Assembly (NCBI GenBank): GCA_020721485.1
Contig: DYMR01000011.1
Location: 1 to 15,345 of the forward strand
From: Halothiobacillus neapolitanus
Lineage (GTDB): Bacteria; Pseudomonadota; Gammaproteobacteria; Halothiobacillales; Halothiobacillaceae
Length of the DNA: 15,345 bases
Direction of reading: 5' to 3'
Every line of letters begins with the position of its first letter. The first letter of the stretch is position 1. Positions 1 through 6,380 of the stretch are shown here, one piece after another. The notes under the pieces were generated by a model that ran no database searches, had not been told where the DNA came from, and was given only the letters and a program-made list of their open reading frames with translations. A program made the position numbers and the translations under genes.

Positions 1-38
1 GCCCGTGCGCTTGATTTTACTGCCCCTTGGAGGAATTC

Positions 39-1448
39 ATGTCCGTCAGCTCTGCGATGAAATTAATGGAAGAAAACGGCGTCAAGTTCGTCGATTTCCG
101 CTTTACCGATACCCGTGGCAAACAACAGCATGTCACCTACCCGGCCGCGCGTGTCGATGAAGACAGCTTCGAAAACGGCATCATGTTCGACGGCTCCTCC
201 ATTGCGGGCTGGAAAGGCATCAATGCCTCCGACATGATCCTGATGCCCGATGCCAGCACGGCGGTGATGGATCCGTTCTCTGAAGAGCCGACCATGATCC
301 TCGTGTGCGATGTGATCGAGCCGGACACCATGCAAGGCTATGCCCGCGATCCGCGCTCTGTCGCCAAACGCGCCGAAGCCTTCATCAAGTCTACCGGCCT
401 GGCCGATGTGGCCTATTTCGGCCCGGAAAACGAATTTTTCGTGTTCGACGATGTGCGTTGGAGCAACGACATGTCCGGCTGCTTCGTCAAATTCGATTCG
501 ACCGAAGCCGCATGGAATACCGCCAAAGAATACGAAGGCGGCAACATGGGGCACCGCCCCGGCGTCAAAGGGGGCTACTTCCCGGTACCGCCGGTCGATT
601 CCCTGCATGACCTGCGTCAAACCATGTGCCTCGTGCTCGAAGACATGGGCCAAACCGTTGAAGTGCATCACCACGAAGTCGCCACCGCCGGCCAGTGCGA
701 AATCGGCGTCGGCTTCAACACCCTGGTGAAAAAGGCCGACGAGGTGCAAACCCTCAAATATGTGCTGCACAATGTCGCGCACAGCTACGGCAAAACCCTG
801 ACCTTCATGCCCAAGCCGATGTACGGCGATAACGGCTCCGGCATGCATGTGCATCAATCCATGGGCAAAGACGGCAAAAACCTGTTCTCCGGCGACCAAT
901 ACGCGGGCTTGTCTGAAATGGCGCTGTACTACATCGGCGGCATCATCAAGCACGCGCACGCCCTGAACGCGTTCTGCAACCCGTCCACCAACAGCTACAA
1001 ACGCCTCGTGCCGCATTTCGAAGCCCCGGTCAAACTGGCCTACTCCGCCCGTAACCGCTCCGCATCGATCCGCATCCCGTTCGTTTCCAACCCGAAAGGC
1101 CGCCGCATCGAGCTGCGCTTCCCGGATTCCACCGCCAACCCGTACCTGGCGTTCTCCGCCATGCTGATGGCAGGGATCGACGGCATCGTCAACAAAATCC
1201 ACCCCGGTGAAGCGGCCAGCAAAAACCTGTACGACCTGCCGCCGGAAGAAGAGAAAAACATCCCGGAAGTTGCGTTCTCACTGGATGCCGCACTGGCCGC
1301 GCTGGATGCCGACCGCGAATTCCTTAAACGCGGTGATGTGTTCTCCGACGACCTGATCGACGCCTATCTGGAGCTGAAACACGGCGAAGTACAAACCGTG
1401 CGCATGCGTCCGCATCCGATGGAATTTGAGCTGTACTACAGCCTGTAA
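39..1448 (+). CDS. glnA: Glutamine synthetase, type I
   Basis: Makes glutamine from glutamate, ammonia and ATP in the cytoplasm; it is the central ammonium-assimilation enzyme and acts as a dodecamer. The 469-residue product matches the usual GSI length. Family motifs visible include NEFFVF near residue 130, the [10 protein letters not shown] glutamate/ATP loop near 265, NRSASIRIP near 345, and the adenylylation loop NLYDLPPEE with Tyr398 (Tyr397 in E. coli numbering without Met), so it is GSI-beta and probably controlled by GlnE. The ATG at 39 was chosen because GGAGG lies at 29-33 with 5-nt spacing; an in-frame TTG at 27 overlaps that ribosome site and is unlikely. Only 38 bases upstream are in the window, so its promoter and any NtrC sites are not visible. 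It appears monocistronic, with hairpins directly after the stop. Confidence 0.98.
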   Translation: MSVSSAMKLMEENGVKFVDFRFTDTRGKQQHVTYPAARVDEDSFENGIMFDGSSIAGWKGINASDMILMPDASTAVMDPFSEEPTMILVCDVIEPDTMQGYARDPRSVAKRAEAFIKSTGLADVAYFGPENEFFVFDDVRWSNDMSGCFVKFDSTEAAWNTAKEYEGGNMGHRPGVKGGYFPVPPVDSLHDLRQTMCLVLEDMGQTVEVHHHEVATAGQCEIGVGFNTLVKKADEVQTLKYVLHNVAHSYGKTLTFMPKPMYGDNGSGMHVHQSMGKDGKNLFSGDQYAGLSEMALYYIGGIIKHAHALNAFCNPSTNSYKRLVPHFEAPVKLAYSARNRSASIRIPFVSNPKGRRIELRFPDSTANPYLAFSAMLMAGIDGIVNKIHPGEAASKNLYDLPPEEEKNIPEVAFSLDAALAALDADREFLKRGDVFSDDLIDAYLELKHGEVQTVRMRPHPMEFELYYSL

Positions 1449-1455
1449 TTCCCCC

Positions 1456-1473
1456 GCTGGCGCTTGCGCCAGC
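1456..1473 (+). other. Perfect hairpin just after glnA stop
   Basis: GCTGGCGC and GCGCCAGC form a perfect inverted repeat eight bases after the glnA stop; it folds as a 7-bp stem closed by a CTTG tetraloop. There is no T-run after it, so it is more likely an mRNA 3'-end stabiliser or a helper stem for the terminator that follows than a terminator by itself. Confidence 0.6.
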
Positions 1474-1502
1474 ACCGCAGTAGCGCTTTGCGCGCGCGAA
1501 CA

Positions 1503-1529
1503 AAAGCCCGACCGTGTCGGGCTTTTTTT
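1503..1529 (+). terminator. Rho-independent terminator of glnA (probably bidirectional)
   Basis: AAAGCCCGAC (1503-1512) pairs with GTCGGGCTTT (1516-1525) around a three-base loop, and the T-run reaches 1529. This is a textbook intrinsic terminator for glnA. Read on the minus strand the same stem is followed by TTTTG, so it could also stop transcripts from the convergent gene at 1570-2580. Confidence 0.9.
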
Positions 1530-1543
1530 GTTGGGTCAACCGC

Positions 1544-1587
1544 TCCGAAACAGGCCGTCAAAACCTTTTTCAACGGCCTGTTTCGGA
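1544..1587. repeat. 15-bp perfect inverted repeat at 3' end of minus-strand gene
   Basis: The arm 1544-1558 (TCCGAAACAGGCCGT) is the exact reverse complement of 1573-1587, with a 14-base loop holding A- and T-runs that can extend pairing. The right arm is the last five sense codons of the gene at 1570-2580, and its TGA stop lies in the loop. It probably caps or stabilises that transcript; neither strand has a T-run directly after the stem. Confidence 0.75.
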
Positions 1588-2580
1588 CGGCCAGTCGCTG
1601 TCTTCGTCAAAGCGCGCCATCCAGCGCTGGCTGTCAGCGACGCTAAACCGCATCTTGGGGTCGCCATCCCATGGCCCGAAGCCGATCAAGTCCAGCTCTT
1701 TGGCTCGAATGGGGCGCAGCAGTTGGTTGAGTTTCATTTGCAAATATGGCAATCCCTCTTCTACCGGCAACAGGCTGGGTTTGTCACCCAGCTCAATCCA
1801 TTGGCCGCAGTCGCGCTCAACGATGTGAATGTGCGGATCGGCCAGTGCGGTCTGAACCTGCTCGCGGCTCAGCCCCAATCGATCGCGCCAACGGTTGGAC
1901 AGCAGGAAACCCCAGGTCGGTGGGCGAATACCTTCTTCAAGGTCACTATTCATGCCATTGGGAAAGTCGATGTCCAAGCCAAAAAAATGCGGTGTCAGCG
2001 ATCGTTCCCAAATGGCCGCCTCGTACCGGGCGGCCGGCGGGTTATGCAGGGCAAAACCGCTGTACACCTGATCGGCACCCAGGCGGTCGGCAGCGGACAG
2101 AATAAATGCCCGCCAAGACTCGCGATGCGCCTGCCACCAAGTCCAACTGTAGTACAGCTGGACGCTCGAAAGGCCATTGTTGTTGATGCCGTCCCAAGTT
2201 GATGTCCGCCAAAAAGTTGCTGCGCTGTTGGGCGAAGACAGCGGGTTTTTCTCGTCAGAGAAACTGAACCAGAAAATCTTATTCAACCGCTTTTTTTGCG
2301 CGAAGATTCGCAAATCTGGCAGGCGCTTGGAGCCATAGGGATGCGCAACCTCAGACTCAGGGTGTGTGGCGACCACATAGGGCTTGCCTATGAGCTGCTC
2401 GAACTCTTCGTGCAGGTCAACCAGTAAAAGCGAGGCTTCGAGAAACTTCTTGGGATCGTAGCGGAAGTACAGTGTGGTAAAGGCGCCGACGGCGAATGCG
2501 TTCCGTTCGTTGAAGGTCTCCGAACTGGGCCATTCCCGAAGCAGCGCACAAAAATCCGCAACCGCATCGGTGGTGCTCAT
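1570..2580 (-). CDS. DUF3396-like protein (type VI secretion immunity family)
   Basis: 336-residue soluble protein with no signal peptide or membrane segment. The C-terminal half resembles the DUF3396 family, now described as type VI immunity proteins: YSGFA near 173, then HFFGLDIDFP near 198-207, PTWGFLLS near 221, LGLSREQVQTAL near 235, a WIELGDKPSLLPVEEG block near 261-276 and a final LLRPI near 287. Such proteins usually neutralise a toxic effector encoded beside them. Here the neighbours are glnA and the cyd genes, and no effector, VgrG, PAAR or Hcp gene is visible, so it would be a solitary immunity gene. The ATG at 2580 is preceded by CGGAGA. The family call rests on remembered motif patterns, not a search; the immunity role is inferred from the family. 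Confidence 0.68.
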   Translation of the reverse strand: MSTTDAVADFCALLREWPSSETFNERNAFAVGAFTTLYFRYDPKKFLEASLLLVDLHEEFEQLIGKPYVVATHPESEVAHPYGSKRLPDLRIFAQKKRLNKIFWFSFSDEKNPLSSPNSAATFWRTSTWDGINNNGLSSVQLYYSWTWWQAHRESWRAFILSAADRLGADQVYSGFALHNPPAARYEAAIWERSLTPHFFGLDIDFPNGMNSDLEEGIRPPTWGFLLSNRWRDRLGLSREQVQTALADPHIHIVERDCGQWIELGDKPSLLPVEEGLPYLQMKLNQLLRPIRAKELDLIGFGPWDGDPKMRFSVADSQRWMARFDEDSDWPSETGR

Positions 2581-2658
2581 TGCGATCTCCGAGATTGCTT
2601 TTGATCACCGTATCACACAACGATCCCACAGATGAGTGGTCAGTCTTTGAACCGGCGG

Positions 2659-2859
2659 TTAGGTCGATTTCTGCGGATGCGCCGCTTCGTCTTCTTGTTC
2701 ATCGAACAGCATGCCGGCAGCGGCGGAGGTGAGGATTAAAAACCCGGTGCCAATGATCCAGGCGAAATACCACGGTGCGGCGTCGCCTAGGATGATCGCC
2801 AGAAAGATGACGATCATGGCCAACAGGAAGAATAGGGCAAACCAACCAAAAAGCTTCAT
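2659..2859 (-). CDS. cydX: CydX-like small subunit with an extra N-terminal helix
   Basis: 66-residue membrane protein starting 12 bases after the cydB stop, with AAGAGGAA before its ATG, so it belongs to the cyd operon. Residues 30-52 carry the WYFAWIIGTG motif, close to the MWYFAWILG start of canonical CydX (about 37 residues, one helix), followed by an acidic DEQEDE tail. CydX stabilises the haem sites of CydAB in the inner membrane. Unlike canonical CydX, the motif is preceded by 29 residues (MKLFGWFALFFLLAMIVIFL and onward) forming a second hydrophobic helix at about residues 5-24. No in-frame start codon sits at the WYFAW motif, so the long form is the translated one. The role is inferred from motif plus operon position. 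Confidence 0.75.
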   Translation of the reverse strand: MKLFGWFALFFLLAMIVIFLAIILGDAAPWYFAWIIGTGFLILTSAAAGMLFDEQEDEAAHPQKST

Positions 2860-2871
2860 GCGGAATTCCTC

Positions 2872-4005
2872 TTAATAAGCGTGCGGATCTTTTTCGATTT
2901 TGCCGGCATCGACTTTGCCGCGCATCACATAGAACGCCCAGCTGGTGTACCACAGGATGAGCGGGACGAAGACCACGGAAAAGCCAGTCATCCACAGCAG
3001 GGTGTGCTGGCTGGAGATGGAGTTCCAGATGGTCAGGCTTTGGCTGGGTACGGAGGATGACGGCATCAGGAAGGGGAACAGGCTGATGGCGGTGGCGCCG
3101 AGCACGCCCATCCACGCGAACACGCCCATCCACCAGGCGATGGCGGGTTTGTTGACGCGCAGTAGCAGGCCGCCGAGCACCATGCCGATGAAGCCGAGCG
3201 CGGGGACAATCCACAAGATGGGCAGGGCGCGGTAGTGCGCCAGCAGTGCGCCGGAAACCCGTTCGACGGTTTGGGTGAGCGGGGTTTGTGCCAGCGCGGG
3301 ATCGACCGAGTGCGTCAGGACGAAGCCGTGCATCGAGGCGACCCAAGCGCCGCCCATCGCAAACAGTGCCACGGCGATGAAGGCGGCGAGGCTACCGACG
3401 CTGCGGGCGCGCGCCGCGAGGGCGCCTTCGGTTTTGATGGCCGTCATGGCGGCGCCCATGAAGGCGGCCAGCATCAGCGAGAGCACCCCGGCCAAAATGG
3501 CGAACGGGTTGAACAGGCTGATGAAGCTGCCGGTGTAGTACGAGCGCAAATCCCAATCGAAGTGGAACGGCACGCCTTGGAGCATGTTGCCCATGGCCGC
3601 GCCGTAGATAATCATCGGCAGCGCGCCGGAGATTAAAAACACCCAATCGGCGATGTTGCGCCAGCGGGCGGTGGGGATTTTTGAGCGGTATTCAAACGCC
3701 AGTGGCCGCATAATCATGCTCCACAACAACAGCAGCATCACCACATAGAGGCCGGAAAACGCGGTGGCGTAAATCAGCGGGAAGGCGGCGAAAATCGCCC
3801 CGCCCCCGAGGATGAACCACACCTGATTGCCGTCCCAATGCGGGCCGATGGCGTTGAGCATGGTGCGCCGTTCCAGATCGGTTTTGCCGATCACGCGCAG
3901 CAGCGCGCCCACGCCCATGTCCATGCCGACCATCACGGCCAGCCCGAGCAGGAGCACGCCGAGCAACAGCCACCACAGGATTTTCAAACCCAAATACAGT
4001 TCCAT
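2872..4005 (-). CDS. cydB: Cytochrome bd ubiquinol oxidase subunit II
   Basis: 377 residues, the usual length for CydB. This is the structural partner of CydA in the quinol-oxidising, oxygen-reducing cytochrome bd complex of the inner membrane, used mainly at low oxygen. The N-terminus (ILWWLLLGVLLLG), GMDMGVG with Asp29, GPHWDGNQVWFILGGGAIF with Asp58, FEYRSKI, LLQGVPF and SLFPFLMPSSS are all family signatures, with multiple membrane helices throughout. From memory, E. coli has Asp at position 26 (TDGFDMG) where this protein has Val (MVGMDMG), possibly a lineage difference in the proton path. It starts one base after the cydA stop region, with GAGGTGTGAG before the ATG, and is followed by the CydX-like gene. 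Confidence 0.97.
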   Translation of the reverse strand: MELYLGLKILWWLLLGVLLLGLAVMVGMDMGVGALLRVIGKTDLERRTMLNAIGPHWDGNQVWFILGGGAIFAAFPLIYATAFSGLYVVMLLLLWSMIMRPLAFEYRSKIPTARWRNIADWVFLISGALPMIIYGAAMGNMLQGVPFHFDWDLRSYYTGSFISLFNPFAILAGVLSLMLAAFMGAAMTAIKTEGALAARARSVGSLAAFIAVALFAMGGAWVASMHGFVLTHSVDPALAQTPLTQTVERVSGALLAHYRALPILWIVPALGFIGMVLGGLLLRVNKPAIAWWMGVFAWMGVLGATAISLFPFLMPSSSVPSQSLTIWNSISSQHTLLWMTGFSVVFVPLILWYTSWAFYVMRGKVDAGKIEKDPHAY

Positions 4006-4006
4006 C

Positions 4007-5644
4007 TCACACCTCTTTGTTCGTGGAATCGACGATCAGCGCTTTGGCATGCACGGGCGCCGCGCCGCTGGCCAGCACGGAACCGCCGAGGCTGCCGCTG
4101 CTCGGCGTGGGGTGGGCGTCGTGTTGATCCGGCCCTTGTTTGATGGCGCGTACCATCAGGTACATCTCGATGAGGATAAAAATGGTGTACAGCCCGACAA
4201 AGCCGATCAGCGAAAACACCATGTATTGCACGCTGTGGCTGGAGGCGGACATCCAAGTGGGCAGCAGGTTGTACACCGTCCACGGTTGCCGCCCCAGTTC
4301 CGCTGTCAGCCAGCCCATTTCACAGGCGAGGAACGGCACCGGAATCAGCCAGAGCGAGAATTTTAGGAACCACGGATGCTTTTCCACCTCGTTGCGCAGC
4401 GAATAAATCACCGCGAGGATGAAAAACGCCAGCATCAGAAACGCCAGCGCCACCATGATGCGGAACACCCAGTAAATTGCGAACACATCCGGGATGGTGT
4501 CCTGGGCGGCTTGGGCAATGTTCGCCTCGGTCGCTTGGCTCACATCCTGATTTGGCGCATAGCGCTGAACGAGAAAGCCGTAGCCCAAATCCGGCTCATG
4601 CGCCTTGAACTGCGCCAGCGCGGCGGCATCGTTCGGGTTGCTCGACAATTTTTTCAGCGCCTCGACGGCGGGAATGCCGTTTTTGATCCGTTCGGCGTTG
4701 TGCGCAATCAAGTTTTTGATGCCGGGCAGCTCGGTATCCATCGTGTGCGTCAGCAGTGGCGTGAGCAGATACGGAATCTGGATGGCCCAAGAGTTTTCCT
4801 GCTTATCCTGATTCGGCCAAGCGGCCAAATTGAACGGCGCGGGGGCTTTTTCGGTTTCCCACATCGCCTCCATCGCCGCGATTTTTGCCGGCTGGGCGTG
4901 GGCGCCGATAAAGCCGAGCGCATCGCCGAGCGTAATCACGCCAATCGTTGAGAGCACGCCGAAAATCGTCGCCATGCGGAACGAGCGCCGCGCCAGTTCC
5001 AAGTGGCGCTTCTTCAGCAAATAAAACGCGCTGACACCGGCCACGAAAATCGCCGCCGTCACATAGCCGGCGATGCTGGTGTGGACAAACTTTGCTTGCG
5101 CATCGTGGCTGAAAATCAATGCCGAAAAACTTTCCAACTCCATCCGCATCGTGATCGGGTTGAACACCGCGCCTTGCGGATCCTGCATGAAGCCGTTGGC
5201 CACCAAAATCCACAGCGCCGAAAGATTCGAGCCGAGCGCCACCAGATAAGTCACGATCAAATGCTGCCCGCGCGACAGCCGATCCCAGCCGAAAATCATC
5301 AGGCCGATCATGGTCGATTCCATAAAGAACGCCATCAAGCCTTCCACCGCCAGCGGCGCGCCGAAAATATCGCCGACAAAACCCGAATAAAACGACCAAT
5401 TTGTGCCGAATTCGAATTCCATCGTCAAACCGGTGGCGACGCCGAGGGCAAAGTTAATCAGCAGCAACTTGGCCCAAAACTGCGTCATTTCCTTATAAAT
5501 TTGCTTGCCGGTCACCACATACACGGTTTCCAGCGCAGCCAAAAACACCGTCAACCCGAGGGTCAGCGGCACAAACAAAAAGTGATAAAGCGCGGTGGCG
5601 GCGAATTGCCAGCGCGAAAGTTCGACCACGGTATCGTTGATCAT
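4007..5644 (-). CDS. cydA: Cytochrome bd ubiquinol oxidase subunit I
   Basis: 545 residues (E. coli CydA is 522). It carries haems b558, b595 and d, oxidises quinol on the periplasmic side and reduces oxygen. Expected residues are present: His21 (E. coli His19), Glu101, His188 (His186), Met397 in FRIMVAL (Met393), and GRQPW near 451. The quinol loop contains KIAAMEAMWET with Lys254 and Glu259, followed by a long insertion to about residue 385, placing it in the long-Q-loop subfamily. The C-terminus is extended by a Ser/Gly/Ala-rich tail. ATG is preceded by AGAGGAGA. It is the first gene of the cydA-cydB-cydX operon; cydDC assembly genes are not in the window. No clear FNR box was found upstream. 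Confidence 0.98.
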   Translation of the reverse strand: MINDTVVELSRWQFAATALYHFLFVPLTLGLTVFLAALETVYVVTGKQIYKEMTQFWAKLLLINFALGVATGLTMEFEFGTNWSFYSGFVGDIFGAPLAVEGLMAFFMESTMIGLMIFGWDRLSRGQHLIVTYLVALGSNLSALWILVANGFMQDPQGAVFNPITMRMELESFSALIFSHDAQAKFVHTSIAGYVTAAIFVAGVSAFYLLKKRHLELARRSFRMATIFGVLSTIGVITLGDALGFIGAHAQPAKIAAMEAMWETEKAPAPFNLAAWPNQDKQENSWAIQIPYLLTPLLTHTMDTELPGIKNLIAHNAERIKNGIPAVEALKKLSSNPNDAAALAQFKAHEPDLGYGFLVQRYAPNQDVSQATEANIAQAAQDTIPDVFAIYWVFRIMVALAFLMLAFFILAVIYSLRNEVEKHPWFLKFSLWLIPVPFLACEMGWLTAELGRQPWTVYNLLPTWMSASSHSVQYMVFSLIGFVGLYTIFILIEMYLMVRAIKQGPDQHDAHPTPSSGSLGGSVLASGAAPVHAKALIVDSTNKEV

Positions 5645-5673
5645 CAGCCATCTCCTCTGTCACGCGGGGCGTC

Positions 5674-5684
5674 AACCGGCGGTT
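5674..5684. repeat. Short palindrome AACCGGCGGTT in cydA leader
   Basis: AACCG-G-CGGTT lies about 30 bases upstream of the cydA start. The identical 11-mer occurs again at 2650-2660, overlapping the stop of the CydX-like gene, so the two copies bracket the operon. Shared 11-mers are expected by chance in a window this size; no function is claimed. Confidence 0.35.
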
Positions 5685-5788
5685 GGCTGTGTCGTTCAAC
5701 CGCTCGCGACGAAGAGGCCATGCTACGCCCGTGTCGATGTCGAATGCGTTATTTATGCCGGATAAAAAGATTAGTGTGGGGATTCATT

Positions 5789-5804
5789 GTTGCGGTAGCG
5801 CAAC
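5789..5804. promoter_or_regulatory. Small dyad in the cydA/DUF3817 divergent region
   Basis: GTTGCG-GTAG-CGCAAC is a perfect 6-bp dyad in the 289-base divergent intergenic region. It could be an operator for either gene, but it matches no binding site I recognise; TTGAT-N4-ATCAA (FNR) is absent. Confidence 0.3.
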
Positions 5805-5818
5805 GGCAAAACCTGCGA

Positions 5819-5847
5819 GTTTTTGCGGAAATTGGCGGGGTTTTTGC
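5819..5847 (+). repeat. Tandem GTTTTTGC direct repeats 21 bp apart
   Basis: GTTTTTGC occurs at 5819-5826 and 5840-5847, a 21-bp period, which is two helical turns, so both copies face the same side of the DNA. They lie 53-80 bases upstream of the -10 at 5900. They could be activator sites, or chance. Confidence 0.3.
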
Positions 5848-5899
5848 ACCGGCAAAGTGCAGTGCCACACTCGGCTATTCGATGCGGCGCGGGCTGGTC

Positions 5900-5905
5900 T
5901 ATAAT
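5900..5905 (+). promoter_or_regulatory. Consensus -10 element upstream of the DUF3817 gene
   Basis: A perfect TATAAT sits 29 bases before the ATG at 5934. No good -35 hexamer is found 16-18 bases upstream, so the promoter may depend on an activator. The leader has only a weak ribosome site (TTGAG). Confidence 0.5.
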
Positions 5906-5933
5906 GAAATTCTATTTAATTTGAGCCAAGCTT

Positions 5934-6245
5934 ATGAGCAAATTTGCCCCCCGCATCCTCAAGCACCTGAGTTTCCTCACCCTGCTCGAAGGCGGCTCGC
6001 TGATCGCCTTGGTGCTGATCGCCGTACCGATTAAATACCAGTTGGGCGAGCCGCTGGCGGTGCAAATCATCGGCCCGATTCATGGCGCGTTTTTTGTTTG
6101 GACGGTCGGCACCCTGCTGGTGGCCGCCTTCGCCCGCGCGCTGCCGTGGCGCAAAGCCGGGCTGGTGTTTTTGGCGGCGCTGATCCCCTTCGGCGGGCTG
6201 TGGTCGCACCGGCTGATCGACCGCGAGCGGGCGAAAAAAGCGTGA
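5934..6245 (+). CDS. DUF3817 family small integral membrane protein
   Basis: 103-residue inner-membrane protein with three predicted hydrophobic helices at about residues 14-33, 49-68 and 76-91 and a basic, cytosolic-looking C-terminus (RLIDRERAKKA). Family hallmarks are the LLEGGSL segment with Glu19 in the first helix, PIKYQLGEPLAV at 32-43 and GPIHGAFF with His50. The family has no established biochemical role. It is transcribed divergently from the cyd operon, which may mean shared regulation but does not prove a respiratory role. It is followed by a 135-base gap with a weak hairpin (ACCCGA/TCGGGT at 6252-6267, no T-run). Confidence 0.85.
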   Translation: MSKFAPRILKHLSFLTLLEGGSLIALVLIAVPIKYQLGEPLAVQIIGPIHGAFFVWTVGTLLVAAFARALPWRKAGLVFLAALIPFGGLWSHRLIDRERAKKA

Positions 6246-6338
6246 ACGCCAACCCGATTGTTCGGGTGGGCAAGGTCGGGTGGGCAAGGAGCGACGCAGT
6301 CATTTGCCCGCATCCCCTTTAACGCCCTGAAGCTTTGA

Positions 6339-6365
6339 TATAACCTTCGCCTAGGCAATGGTTAT
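6339..6365 (+). promoter_or_regulatory. Putative promoter with overlapping operator dyad for the methyltransferase gene
   Basis: A -10-like TATAAC (6339-6344) is overlapped by a 26-bp near-perfect dyad at 6340-6365. The outer arms are ATAACC and GGTTAT, the centre is the palindrome GCCTAGGC (6349-6356), and 11 of 13 base pairs are symmetric. A start site near 6351 would lie inside the dyad, 30 bases before the ATG, so a bound dimer should block initiation. The likely ligand is the MerR-like domain of the encoded methyltransferase itself. The -35 region is weak (TTTAAC-like near 6318). Confidence 0.55.
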
Positions 6366-6380
6366 TTATTTGGGTGCGGC

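Noticed and set aside
63..1202. 379-codon open frame antisense to glnA
   Set aside because: It is a GC-rich shadow of the glnA codon pattern; low-complexity His/Arg/Gly/Val composition and no recognisable domain.
1426..2202. 258-codon plus-strand frame across the glnA terminator and the DUF3396-like gene
   Set aside because: It runs through a strong intrinsic terminator and opposes a gene with convincing family motifs and ribosome site.
2650..2660. AACCGGCGGTT, identical to 5674-5684, bracketing the cyd operon
   Set aside because: Shared 11-mers are expected several times by chance in 15 kb; the stem is 5 bp with a one-base loop, too small to terminate transcription. No mobile-element features accompany it.
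5003..6034. 343-codon plus-strand frame antisense to cydA and into the intergenic region
   Set aside because: No domain, no ribosome site, and it overlaps cydA, the divergent regulatory region and the DUF3817 start.
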